A stretch of 64,000 nt of DNA from Tyto alba (taxonomy: Eukaryota; Chordata; Aves; Strigiformes; Tytonidae): the NCBI RefSeq assembly GCF_018691265.1, contig NW_024881329.1:4092001-4156000 (forward strand). The letters are read 5' to 3'. Made by a program: the position numbers and the translations under genes. The stretch's first letter is position 1. Every line of letters begins with the position of its first letter. Of this stretch, positions 12,346-25,345 are shown piece after piece. The notes under the pieces were generated by a model. It did no database searches, had not been told where the DNA came from, and saw only the letters and a program-made list of their open reading frames with translations.

Positions 12346-15173
12346 ATTCCGGAGCACTTTTAAGTGAAGAAGACTTTTAAGTATAATGTCTACTGCAGAA
12401 ACTGATGAACATTTATTCTTTTTTTTTTTTTTTAATATCTAATAACATTGCAAAAAAAAAGGGAAACTGTCTTTGCACACACATTGTCTAATTTGGTTGA
12501 AATTATATATTTATTCCTATCTACTGTTTTTTTAATGGTATAAAAACGGCCTCAATTTTCTTAGTAAGTCATGTGAGATTTTTTGTTACTGTATTGCATA
12601 GGTACACCTGAAAAAAAAAAAAAAAAATCTAGTTGTATAAAACTGAACTTGCGAATTATTTCTGAGGAACTTAACACAAGAGACTTGTTTGTAAATGTTA
12701 TGAATGGTACTCAATGAAAACTTTGTTTGATTTCACTTATGTTTAGTATAATTTGTTCTGCTCTAGGGCATCCTGCGAATAGGAGATTGTACGCAAATGA
12801 ATACTGAGTGAAGCAAAGATCATTAAGAGAGGAACTGGGGGGGAACCACACATGCTGGACACAATTATGTGTGTGTGTTATATTATGCTATCTTGGACAC
12901 ATCAGCACTGACTGCTTTGTTCCTTAGAATGACCTTTGATCAAGAGAGACTGCATGTGTCTTTGGTCATTCCCACATCCTAGGCTACTGTAGATGAAGGG
13001 AATTTCTGTGGTGTCTTAAGTATAATCTCACTGGGAGCTGCCTCATTGTGTGCAAACACTCTGGTAGATGTCTGCCTTGTTGGGAGTTTACAATTGGAGG
13101 AAAGGATGGTGGCATTACCTCAAGCATACTAGGCATTGTGCCAGTGTAACTGAGCAGATGGTGACCCGTGGGTCATGGGACTATATTTCTGAGATAGATG
13201 GGAAAGGAAATTCTACAGTTTGCAGACCAGATGGAGCGTTCTCACAGAGCTGGCTACAAGGAGTGTATCTACACGTGTGTGTGTAACAGAATGTCAAATC
13301 AGAGTAAAATAGCAAGTGGATATTATTAAATGTAGGAAGATAAACTTATCAATGGCTTTCACACAAGAGGACATCAAGTAATAAAGGTATTTTACATGGC
13401 TGTTAAATGCAGCATTCACAAGTTTCTTGCTAGTTTCTGTACTTCACTCTTGTTTTCATTGCATAGTATTTGAATCACTTCTATATAAAATATCTGTAAT
13501 TAAAAAGCCCTATTGTTCTCATTCCAAAAAGATAAGTGATTTACTTTCTCTCTAGTATTCAGTTTATCCAGATTTTTCTTTCCAAGTGGGGTTTATTTCC
13601 AGATATATTACTTTTTTTTTTTTTTTTTTCACAGAGTACCAGGTGCAAAGTTTCTTTACCTAAAATTATATTCTCTGTCTGCCAGAATTGCCTCCTTTCT
13701 CCCATTATTTTTTCTTGAAGGCTTTTGGGAGCTCTTAGTTGTGTCACTTGTAGGACGCTTGCAAAGCAAAACAGATATTCCTCAAGCAGTAAACACAGCT
13801 CTGGCTGCCAAACATCAACATTTGTGTAGGTATAATTTGCAGGTTTATTTGGACATTGCAAAAATTGCTGCTATATTGATCTGAAAATACAGAAAGTGTT
13901 TGATCTCTTGGAGTACAGTATATACTTCACTAGAAGGACTAATGGGTGTCTGACAGATTTTGTGTGTCATGAAATAATATATGCATCACTGAAACAAGGG
14001 AGAGAGGGGTCTCTTTTTCTAAGAAACTTCCTTTGATTCTCTTCTAACGAATCCATGTGCCAGTACATAACCCACAAGCCATTCCAGGAAGGAAAATTCA
14101 GTTGAGTTGTAGGGTCTCTTTCTCAGGATGGCAATTGCATATAAATCAAAGAAAAGAACCTCCTCCTGGTCTCTCTGCAATGAGTGTGGCTACAGGAAAG
14201 GACAGTTATTGTGCATTGTTCAGAGTAAAAAAAAAAAAAATGAAGTTTTGAGCTCTTTTTGCTTTGTGATTTGTTTTCCACATTGAATTTAACTTTTAAA
14301 GAAAACAGTTCAAGAGGAACCCACACAACCCTTTAAAGAATGAAGAGCATAAGAGTAATAAATATTTTCAGAAACATAAACTATAGGATAGGCCATAAAG
14401 TTCTGGTTGCTGTTATATTTCATCCTCAATCTAAACAAGCGAGGTAAGTGCAGATAGTATTCACTGTGCTTTCAAGGCAATAAAAAGTATATACAATAAA
14501 GGAACTGCAAGAACAGTATTTGCAATGGGAACCACTGAAAGATATTGTCTAGAGAATTTTGTGTTTCATTCAGTTTCCTTAAAGGGCAGTATTCGCTCAG
14601 AATTGGACATGCTAACATCTTTTATTTGAAGAACTTAGCAATCGTTTTTCACCACTGTTTTCATTTTCCTCCTGAATTTTGATGGTGTTTAACCCTATCC
14701 CTCAAAGGTCGCTCCGTGCCCTTTAAATTCAGTACAGTGGTTAAAAGCTTTGTGGGCAGTTGTAGAACTGGAGTCATCTCCATTCAGTTTTGTTTGTACT
14801 GAAAAAAGTTGGGCAAAGGAAGAGGGAAATTTGGGTTTGCTCTCCCCATGTGAGCGCTTTAAATACTCGGCAAGCAGTAGAAGTCGATACAACCTTTTCA
14901 AAGCCAAGGTCTGGGCAAGGTTTCATGCAGTAGTCATGTCCTTACCACCAGGCACCTTTGGAGAGGTCTGCTTGAGAATCTGTTGATGCCTATCTGTGGG
15001 ACAGTATCCAGACTTTTAGGTGTGTAGGTGATGTTTATGGGCAGAAACTTTGGTATCCAGGTGGTCACACTCCTCTGAGGTAGGAAAACACGTCACTATT
15101 TAAGATCAAGATGCTTAAAGAGGTGTTAGGTACCTGTCTCTGTACCTATGTCTCTGGTCCCAAGGCCTCAAGT
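12346..15173 (+). other. KCNQ1: KCNQ1 intron 11, 12.3-15.2 kb
   Basis: This is AT-rich intron with homopolymer runs near 12418-12434 (T), 12610-12627 (A), 13612-13629 (T) and 14227-14240 (A). The open frames crossing these runs encode poly-K or poly-F stretches and are artefacts of the runs. Confidence 0.6.
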
Positions 15174-15290
15174 GAAGCACGTGCCTGACTTTTAAGCAGG
15201 AGTGGTCTCCTTAGCTTAAATGGGACTACTTGTGTACTTGTAAGTTAGACATATGTTAAAATGCTTCGTTGAACTGGGGCCCAGATTTCT
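15174..15290. repeat. Palindromic amniote repeat relic (MITE-like)
   Basis: AAGCACGTGCCTGACTTTTAAG, then TTAGCTTAAATGGGACTACT, then GTTAAAATGCTTCGTTGAAC and GGGGCCCAGATTT follow the layout of a well-known reptile and bird repeat. In that repeat, mirrored 'AAGCACGTGCTTAA' blocks flank a central 'AGTCCCATTGACTTCAATGGGACTA' palindrome and end in GGGGCC. The copy is diverged but complete in order. It is probably a non-autonomous DNA-transposon fossil; family not assigned. Confidence 0.65.
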
Positions 15291-18196
15291 ATTTTTATGG
15301 AAAACTCACATGTGCGAACCGTAATAGCATAATTAATCTCTTTCCATGAAGTGTTGGTTTTAATAATTTTATTTAGGGCTTATTGTTCATCACGTTTTTC
15401 ATCTTCAAGGCCTTTTACAAACATCAGTGCAGGGATTTAAACTGGGTGTATGATTGTGGGAATGGTGCAGTCTTATATATGACTTTGCAATTCCGTATCT
15501 CCATGCTCTTGGCAGGGGGCTCTTGCCATGCAGCTGGGCTGGCTGAACCAGGCACTTTGGCAAATTGTGTCCCAGGTGGAATTCTGGAAGCAGTGAGTGG
15601 TTTCAAATCTTCTTCCAGATCCAGATTTTCAAGCTAATGACTTCATTCACCACTGAGTGAAGCAGAGGTGATGTAGGCTGCATTTGGCACACTTGGCTCT
15701 TATCCCTTCCTTCACCTCAAGCTATTCAGAAATGGGCGAGGGATCAGAAATGCACGTGTGCCAAAGTCACATTTAAGATGCAGGCATAATTCTTGTTGGC
15801 TTCAGAAATGCTTGACATAAGTGGTCAGCTCTCCGTGCTGCCTGTGTATTAACTCATCAGAGCCTTCATGCTGATGTCTAGGATCTCAGCATCTGATGGT
15901 AGCGGGCTAATTCCAATGATGTTTCCGAGGGCGAGAAGCATTTGGGATACAGTGATACTGACTGTTGATTTAGCTCATGATGCTGCCATGCAGAGTATTT
16001 TGCCGTACGAAAGGCCTGGATTGCAGAGATCATTCGAGGACTGGAGGAAGCCCAGTTGTTCTGCAGTTTGGATGGCTTGCCCGCTGGGAACGAGGTTTCT
16101 CGTTCTTCCACGTATATGACGAGGTCCAAGCCTTGCTATTGGTGTGACCTTGGTTTTCTCTCTCTCTAAGTCTCAGTAGTAGCAGCTAGGTTGGAGAGTC
16201 TAGCATTTTTTATTATTCTTTTTTTTTTTTTCCTGTGAAGAAAAATTCCTGAAAAGATTTTTGTTTTATGCAGTGTTTTTAGCAAAAGGGCTCCTCCTAC
16301 TGTTGCAATTTCCTTTTCAAAGGCAGACGCTCAAGGTATTTACTTCTGTCCCTCTCAGAGTAAAAAATCACATCAGTTCATGTTGCAGAAGAGAAATTAC
16401 TGTCTTTTCCCATTTTCCTATTCCAGACAGGAAAGAGATAAGTTATGTTTTACAGAAAAGGAGCCTTTTTTATGCGGGTGGCTCTATAAAATACTTGGGT
16501 CAGTTGCTGTCTGTGACACTGGCCTCCTTAGAGTCGTGTATTTATTGATGATTCCATTGGAAGATACAGAACTCAGTTGAAATATGGAGAAAGCAGTCTT
16601 TTCTGCCCAGTAGTCTTCATAGGTAATGACATTGCCCGGTCGTGCTTTTTCTCTTCACCTTTCCTGGAGGTAAATAAGATGTTTAACTAGTGCTGTGCTC
16701 AAGCAAACACATTTCAAATGCATGAAATTAATCAAAATATCATATGAGGGAAGGGAGTAATTAGAGTGATGCATTTACAAACAGGCTGATCCTGTAAAAA
16801 GATGAACTCAAGGTTATAGGAGGTCTTGGATTTAATGGTGTGCTAACGTTCATCACTAATGTGCGAGCTGCTGCACTGCGCTTAAGCGATATACGTGGGA
16901 ACTCCTGAAAGATCCTCTTCACATAACTAATAAGCCACTAGAAATTCTTTAAAGAATCACACCCTTTAAATAAAAGTATTGCCTCATTAGGAATATCAGA
17001 AAATAGAGAGTCTGAACAGAGATGAAAATGGAGCTTGTGACTTAACAGTTGAAATGCAAATCTAATTAGTCTGGTATTTTAAAGTATTAACAGGGAGCCA
17101 TAAAAAGATGGATTGGAATGAAGAAATTTGTTGTAAAGAAAATAGTGGATAGTGACAAAAGCCCAATTTATTAACACTCCATGATGTGGAAACAATGAAA
17201 AGGGCATTAATTACTTTACTAGTACTTATTTTGCGCTGTTGCCCAAAGTAATTGGTTTATTGACCTCTCTTTAATCCTGAATAGTTCTAAAAAAGTAATT
17301 TCAATGGTGAAAATTAAGCTCTGTTAAGGAATTTAAGCTACTTGTTCTGTCTTATCTTACCTTGAGTATAAGAGATACATTGCTTCAATCATATCTGACT
17401 GTATGGGGAGAGTAGGATATCTGTACATTCTCTGCATCCTAGATCTATGTATGCAGGCATTAGTTTTCAATCAGTGCCAGACATATTTATTTTTTAAAAA
17501 GAAATGGCTATAATAAGATGTATTCGGTATGCTCTTCTATTCTTAGTTTAATTTCAAGTATCTCTAAATGCATACTCCTGATAATTCATTCCTGGAGGGA
17601 AGTTCCTCGTTTATAGCAGTTATAGAAACTCCCTTCCACATCTCCAGACTTCTGCAAGGCAGTACATGCAGCACTTTGAAAACACATGTGTTTGGCTTAA
17701 TTTCTCTTTTTGGATGTATTTCTTTTTTTAAATAGTTTGAAACTTTCACGTTTAGGCTATATATACATATATGTTATTTATAAGATTTTTTTTCTCCCCA
17801 CAATATTTATGAGAAAATTAAATGAAATATCACCAAGAAATGGATGTATGGAAGTGACTGGAATAACTAGATTAAAATTCAGAATGTGCAGAATCAATGT
17901 TTTTTTTCTTCTCAGCAATTTTTAGCAGGTGTAAGATTTATAGTATGTTTCTGTGTTTGAGGAAGAGCTGAATGAACTATTTCAGATTATTTAAATTGAT
18001 AAATTGTATCAGCCTTGAACCACTGAGATGTTTCCTGGAAACTGACATTCAGATACCACTCACAGGTATTTTACTTAGCCAGATGGATATTTCTGAGTCA
18101 CCAGGTTGTGTGATTGCTGTAGTATTCTATTGTTTTCCTATTGCTTATCTGTACATCGATTAGCAATTTGGGACTGAAGAAGACTACTTGTTTGTA
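15291..18196 (+). other. KCNQ1: KCNQ1 intron 11, 15.3-18.2 kb
   Basis: No repeat family or gene is recognised. A T-run lies at about 16219-16231. The opposed frames at 15383-15637 and 15868-16129 have no coding features. Confidence 0.55.
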
Positions 18197-18220
18197 TTGT
18201 TTTGTTTTGTTTTGTTTTTT
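18197..18220. repeat. (TTTTG)n microsatellite
   Basis: Several consecutive TTTTG units end in a short T-run. This is a simple sequence repeat with no coding content. Confidence 0.85.
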
Positions 18221-21200
18221 ACTAAGGTTACCATAAGAATCCTGTCTGATTATTTGTCATTGTCATAATGAACAAGCTTATGGACTTTAATGACTGTATC
18301 TTTGGGATATCCGCCTTCATACGCACCCAAAAGATAGATGATGAATATCAAACAAGTAATTTTGACCTCTGTTTCATTTAGAATACACTAAGGACAGAAA
18401 AATTCACGGAAGTGGATGAGACCTCTATGGAAATCGATGTAATTGCAGTAGATAAGTGGTCAAGGAACACCCTGTTAATATGTCCAAATAGGAAGGCAGT
18501 TGGTACGATGCAGTGTAACACTGCGGTATGCAGGGTTATAGTCTGATCTACAAAGTCAGTAAAATTCAATATACTGACACTTTCAGCTACAGAAAAAGCA
18601 GCACATATCAAAGCAACAATATTACAGTTTTCAGAATATTGGTTTTTTTCTGGAATATCTTGCACTCAAAATAGGACACCTTATCCGTTCTGTTTTAAAC
18701 TTGTTTCCTCAAAGAAATGAGCCGTATAACAGAGTCTATATCAAGTAAGTCTGTTCATGTGCTCGAATATCTTCCTGAATTGTTTTTCCTTGACTCTGCT
18801 CTCAGTTGTCTTCCTCTGCTCCTTCCTTTCTCACCCTGTGTCCCTGCCTTTTGTTCCTTGTGGCTGGGAGTTGGGCTCCCACCCCACCTGAGGATGGGAT
18901 AGCATCATCTCCTTCCAGGTTACTCAATAACCATTCTTACTCTTTGCCTTCATTAGGAGACTCCTGCCTTCAGGCATCTGTTTACCTTTTCTGGCCTACA
19001 GAATATCCACATAAAACAGTGGTGTGACTTTATCATAAGAAATATGAACGGTCCTCACTCCTGTCAAGGTTTATAACGTTCAGCTGGTTTAGAAGATTTG
19101 CCTAAATTTAATGCGTAAACCTTAAGTGTTCAAAAAAGTTCAGTTAAGAGGTGAGGTTGACTAGACTGCAAAATCTCAAATGCTGTTATGTTTGGAGAAC
19201 CTTGTCATATATGTTTTATTTTATTTACTTCAGATGTTTAGAGAAGAGTATCAGAAGGTACTTAGCGCTTCAGGTCTACTGGGGGTGTATTTGCTGACCA
19301 GGATCCTGTCTGCATTACTTGGATATAATAGTGAGATATTTTGTTATAAATCTGTGGTACATAAAGTATATCATCTTGCAATGAGAGGGAATTAAGTCTA
19401 CTTACATACTTGAAAAGCTACAGGGGAAAAAAATGTTTTCTTGCATTATTTGATGAGACGAGTAGGAGAAACTGCCTGTTTATATTTGCTTGGGGTTTTA
19501 TTACTTAGTCGTTTAAATACTAAATTGACATTTAACATTAAATTGAAACTGATCAGTCTTTCCTCACTCCTTTTTGTGCGTGGGGAAAAAAAAAAGGTTA
19601 AAACTTAAAGTTAGAGTAGCATTTTTTGGATGTGTGAACTTTAGTCTTCATGATAGTAGCTGTTAATTCCATATGGCTGCTCTCTGGCTTCTGTCATGTG
19701 GGGCACTTAGAAAAGAAATAATCCATTTTGCTTTCTATTTAAACTGAGCACTTGGGTAAACTATTTAGCTGTGATCTTCATGTATCCTTTCCTAAAGGGT
19801 AGAGAGGACTTTATGCAGAAATGCTGTCCTTACTGTAAGTAAATTGGTATCGTGGTTCAGAGTAGCTAAGCACTAAAGTTTCCTAGTGATTATTCCTCCA
19901 GAAACATTCACAGGCTGCATTTTATTGTCTACAGGAGGTAAGCTATTCTTGAACAGTATTAAAAATAAAAAGTGGTTTCAGGTTAGGTTTTTGGGGGTGG
20001 GGCGGGAAGTGTAAGTAATAGTGTTAAATGCAGAATTTCCACCCTGTGTGTAAGGGATGCAGTGAATTAAGGTTTTTTTAGTATGCCTAGCTCTTCAAAT
20101 TGGCACCACAGCATCAGAACATGACTGGTGTTCCTGCAGTCCAATGTATTCCTCCCCCAGATCCCTGATGAAAGCAGTGCGTGTTACCGCATTAATGTTT
20201 TGGTTTTTTGTTTGGGTTTTTTTTTTTTTCCACATTTAGCTCAGCTGGTTGTTGGAGGCAGCCTTTTCTGTGCATAAATTTTTAGAGCATAATAAAGCTT
20301 TCATTCGTAAGGAGGGAACCTGATGTTTACTTTTTTTGGCAGAATTCACCACTCACCAGTAAATCTAAAGTAAAAGCAGACACATGCAGATATTGAAGTT
20401 CCTCCTGTACCCACTGTGACTGAGTGCCTGGAGAAATTGGTCACATCACGAGTGAAAGTAGTTGGCTTCAATTTGGACTGAGCTGCTCAGGAGTAGAAGT
20501 CACTCCCATGCGATGCTGACAAGGGATCTGTGTGATGTTAATCCAGTTTGCAAGGTGACAGTTTCTCTTCCCTTAGCTTGCTCACAAGCACATAGGCACC
20601 CTGCACCAACTGCTTGACAGAGAAGCTGAGGCCAAAATACACAGAGAAACTGGTCTAATTTTCCTTTAAGACGTGTTCCTGAGAAACAATAAGAGGACAA
20701 AGAAAGAACAAATTAAATAAACAGTAGAATTCCTGTTCTCATTTTATGCAGAAGAAATAGGGTTTGCGCTTATTTTTAATGCTGTGAATCAACACCTGTT
20801 TCAAAAACCATCACCACTGAAGAATGGAAGAATACCCAGTTGATTTCAAAGCAGAGATACACCTAGCTATAGGTAGATGACAAGAACCAATTCCTGGCCA
20901 TAGGGATGTTTGAAATCTTGACTTGAACATTGCAGATCTCAGTATCTAAGTAAGGCCAAGAATTTTGAAGTGTTTGCAATCCAGACATGTTCTACTGTTC
21001 ATTTTTACATATGCAGTTTTGGGTTTCTTGGTATAAATTCAGAGGATAATCTGGTCTTCTTTAGTTCAAAGCCTGTTTACCATTTAGAAATATGAGGTAA
21101 GAAAAATGTCTTATCATGCACATCTTATAGTGCGAAGAGAAATTTCTCTCTGACATTCTTCAGGGTTTTCTCTTCTCTGGTCACTCAGGAAACAAGCATC

Positions 21201-24200
21201 TCCTGAATCTACTGATTTCTGCTCCCTGCCCTGCCTGGGTACTGACACCCTTCTGCTGTCCTGGCTCTGAAAACACTCCACAGTATTTCAGACCAAAATA
21301 ATATAATACTTTTATATTAGTGAGCATATCGAAGCAAATCACCATCTCACATGGAACCATTGGTTTCATAACATCTTTTAAGAAGATTCAAAGACCCAAC
21401 CAAGTGAAGAATTTTCTCTCCGTTGTTGAGTTTAGTGGTAGCTAAGCTTGTTACAAAGACTTTTAGATGATTTTGTAAATAGTAAAGCTTTAAAAGGAAA
21501 ATGTCTACAAAGCTGTTCCATCCAACAAAGAGACTGTATCGTTAGTCTGAAAATGTTAATGTTTTTTGTCTCTTCGCCTTCATTTTGGTCAAGCAATCCC
21601 ATATAAGTCATCTCAGTGCAGCCATTATTTATAGCTAATAATCTCCTTTAGCTGCCAAACCGAAACTAGATCTCCTTCACTCTTGAGCTGAAAGCGCTTT
21701 TCTTTCTACAATGTGCTGGAAATGTGCCAATTTACCAGTTCCATTAACTTAATGAGGTCTGACAGCCTGCAGCAAATTTTCTCATAATCTCTCTTGGATT
21801 TAAATTTGGTGCTGCACAAACAACAGAGTATGACCAAGTAGTTGCTTTTTAACTCTATATAGTCTAAGCAAAATTCCTTACACATCTTAAATACAAAGCA
21901 GGCTTGGGTCTTTCTTTTTTGTGGGCAGTTTTTTAATCATGCAGCAATTATTAAATTTACTGATTAACTTTTTAATCTTAACAATCATCTGAACACTGTA
22001 TTTGGGTTGACCTGTTAAGCATCAGTATTAAAACTTGAAATGATTTACGTTCAAGTGATTTCAAGTGTAGTACTGTAGTTGGTGGGAGAAGGATGGTATT
22101 TATTTATTTTTATAATACACCTGAATAGTTATATGAGCTGTGAGGTTATGTCATGATTTTCACAGACTAATAAATAATCACTCTTATAAGGTCAACAGTA
22201 GTTTTAAAGCAAGGTTAATCCTTAGCTTCTGTTTCCTAATACTTGCAATGATTACTGTTCACTAAAGGCTGTAGTATGTTACAAAATTCACAAGAAACGG
22301 AATTGCTTGGCAAATTAAGCAGGACAAAAGTAAAATCTTGCTTTCTCTTGCTTGAATTCTCCCTTCCTACCAGTGATAGTGGTACGATGAAGGCAAAGCT
22401 GAAAAAACAGGATTATTGCTTATTACAAGAATAGTAGGTTCTTATTTGTAATTTTTTAGTACATCAGTTTTCCATAAATCTGGTAAACCATTTTAAATTT
22501 AAAAGCATGGCATTGTAATAGAAAATTGCTAGTGACATGCTGTACTTTGAAAATGAGCTTGCAACAAAGGTTTGATCTGAATTTAAAATTGGCAAGGGTA
22601 TTTCCCTTCACTGTATTAACGCTTCCAGCATTTCCCAAGAAGCTGTAAATTTTGTCTTGAAGTGCTTTGGACATTACAAGACCTCAGTATGTGGAGTAGA
22701 AGGTATATCAGAGGAATCTTGAATTTGAAAGTAGGTGAAAAAATGCCTCAAGTAGAAATATGCCATCTCACACTGCCTCTCTATTTGGAGGGTCTCCTTG
22801 CATAGGCTTTACATATTTTGTATTTTATCACTATATTTATGTTAACTTCACTATATACATATTATCAGGCTGAATATTTGTACTTCAGCACAGTTCACAG
22901 TCTTTTGGTTAACATCAAGCTCTGCAAAATTAATGTGATAGTCCTCTGTTTAATCTGCTTTTTCCTCAAACTTTCAGTAAGCTGTTCCCAGTTTACAAGT
23001 GGGAAAAAAGCACCTTAGGCCTCATCCTTACAAAATCTTACGACAGTATTTCTCCTTCTCAGTGGAAGTGTTCATATATTCCTAGCAACATTGAATTGCA
23101 ACTGCAAGATCTTTTTAGTTAAATAAGAATGTCTTTTGATTCTGACTCCTGGAGAGACTCTTCCTTGCATAAATGCATCAAGTTTTTGTGTGTGCAGACT
23201 CCATGGAAAATTTGAATGACTGGTGATATTTAGGTAACAAAGCAGTTGAAGTTAAAAATTCAATGTACATATACAACATTGGATGGAATGAGTATTAACA
23301 TCTTGCTCTTCATACTGGGAGCCATGTTTTAGTGGAGAGAGAGGGAAGTCACCTGTATGCAGCCCCCCAGCTTTAATCCTGCTTTTCCTCAGCCAGTGCT
23401 AAATGCATAGCTAAAAGATAGTTTGGGACCTGTTTTTCTATCCTTAATGTGGGTCAACTCTCATGACTTTTTATGACCAGTCTCATCATGACTGTTTTGA
23501 GTCATTTTATTAGTTCAAGTCCCAGCTCCTCAAGACAATTGATTTGTGATTTCCCATGAAGAAGTAGTTGCAAGAAAACATTGTTTGCCCTAATGCTTTA
23601 AATGTCAGAAACACCTCTTTTTCTTTCTTTTTTTTTTTTTCTTTAAGAGAAAATAAATCACATAGTTTGGAGCCCCATACATGTCTGATTCCAACATGCT
23701 GACAGTATTTACATACATTTACAAAAGTTTTTAATTTTATGTTCCTCAGTATTCCCAGCATTTTTTTTTCCTCTCAGTCAAGATCTTTCTTGAGTCCCTG
23801 AACAAATTTGCTTGAGCTTACTGTCAGAGTTTAAACACTAATTTTGTTTCTGTTGTGATGCCTCATGCTCTCTTTAAGCAAGTGCATTACACAGTCTGGG
23901 GAAAAGGAGATTTTAGAGTTATGAAGGGAGGTGGAGGGGCTTTGTGTCCTGCTGAAACACTGAACTGTCTTGTTCTATTTCTGAAAATGTTTTGTCAAAT
24001 TACTCATCTTATATTAGCTCAGTCAAATAGAAGTTGCTTCAAGTGATTGCAGATAATGTGAAATATTAAAAGAATGAAAACTTTCTTCTGGACACATGCC
24101 CTTGAGACAGGCAGGTACTGTTCAGTCTGCATGAACATCAACATAGCAAGAGCACATGGCCAAACAGTGTTTAATGTCACCTATATATCTGTCTATTCTG

Positions 24201-24960
24201 CTTTGGACTAATGAACCTAGACTATACCATTCATTTATTTTTAACATCAGTGAGCGTGGTGAGGCTGTGTTCCTGCCAATGACCCTGTTTTTATAAAAAC
24301 AGTCATTTTTAGAAAATGCATTGATTTCTTGCATGGAACAGCAAATTTAAAGGGAAATCTGTATAATTGCAAAGCTTAGTTAAGAAAACTATGTTAAATC
24401 CAAAAAGTGAGCAATGGAAGTAAAATGTGAGTAGAGTTAATTAATGGGAGAGAAAATTAGCGGTTATAGAGAAATCTATCTGAACTCTGTTTTAATACAG
24501 ATTTTACATTCTTGTTTTGTCACTGTGCTATAAATGGTCACACAAAGTCACCATTCACTGGCACAGAAAAAGGTAGGAGAGCTGGGGCCTGAGAAAATCT
24601 GTTGTACAAGCAGGTTTGAGAGCAGATGCAGTGGTGCACTTGGCTTTTGCGCTCCGGCCCTGACCATGACCCAGAGCTTTCTTCCAGTGCAGACCACTGC
24701 TTGTTCTTTGTGCCCTTAATAAGCAGTGATGTCTGAATATATTATGGCTGAATATCGCTATATATCTGATCATAAATTGGGAAATTACCTGTTTTAAGTT
24801 TGTGCATACATGCATATACAATGTTTTCTTTGCACTTTAGTTCGTTGTGCTTGTAGGAAATGTTGGGCTAGAAAAATGTTAGCTCACTAGTATATACCTC
24901 CCTCTTCTTTTCCCCATGTTCTCATTCTTGATCGATACTTCAGAAAAAAGCAAGATGTTC
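18221..24960 (+). other. KCNQ1: KCNQ1 intron 11, 18.2-25.0 kb
   Basis: This is a long AT-rich intronic stretch without a recognised repeat or gene. The block 21570-21840 is free of simple repeats and has several homeodomain- or SOX/forkhead-like words (TTTATAGCTAATAATC, GCACAAACAACAG, TTAATGAGGTCTGACAG). It could be a conserved element, but this is untested. A perfect 18-bp palindrome, CTGTTTTTATAAAAACAG, lies at 24285-24302. Confidence 0.5.
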
Positions 24961-25045
24961 AAATAAGTTCATGGGACTTTGCACCAGGCTTCCTGCGTAA
25001 CCTTGGGCAAGTTACTTAATATGCCACATTTTGACAGGGGTCTGG
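24961..25045 (+). mobile_element. MIR-like SINE relic (core region)
   Basis: TGCGTAACCTTGGGCAAGTT followed by ACTTAATATGCC matches the diagnostic MIR core (CTGTGTGACCTTGGGCAAGTCACTTAACC). Flanking similarity fades quickly on both sides. The core is one of the most conserved parts of this amniote-age SINE. Confidence 0.7.
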
Positions 25046-25284
25046 AAAAAGGTGGTTATGTGAAGCAAGAAAATATTTGATTATGCTTTTTCAAATCAGA
25101 GATCTCCGTAACAAATGTACCAAACAAGTCAGACACAGCAACTTCTAAGTGTTTTTTAATGGGATGGAATTATCCTCACCAGCAGATCTAAGTATTTCTA
25201 AGAAACTGCACTTTAACTTTTTAGAGACAACCTCAGCAGATGTTCAGGCAGCTATCCAGGTATCTAAAGATAATAGAAGGAATT

Positions 25285-25345
25285 CCAACCCACTGACGTC
25301 AATAGCAAAACTTTTATTAACTTTGGCAGGCCAAGATTTTACCCC
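25285..25345. repeat. Relic of an amniote palindromic repeat carrying a CRE octamer
   Basis: CCACTGACGTCAATAGCAAA, ACTTTTATTAACTTTGGCAGG and CCAAGATTTTACCCC resemble a reptile and bird fossil repeat of the form CCATTGAAGTCAATGGCAAAACTCCCATTGACTT followed by GGGGCCAGGATTTCACCCC. A perfect palindromic octamer TGACGTCA (a cAMP-response-element sequence) is present at 25294-25301. It probably arose by mutation of the repeat's TGAAGTCA. A 142-codon frame (25149-25577) spans it but has no recognisable protein features. Confidence 0.5.

Noticed and set aside
24285..24302. Perfect 18-bp palindrome CTGTTTTTATAAAAACAG
   Set aside because: AT-rich palindromes of this size are expected by chance in long AT-rich introns.
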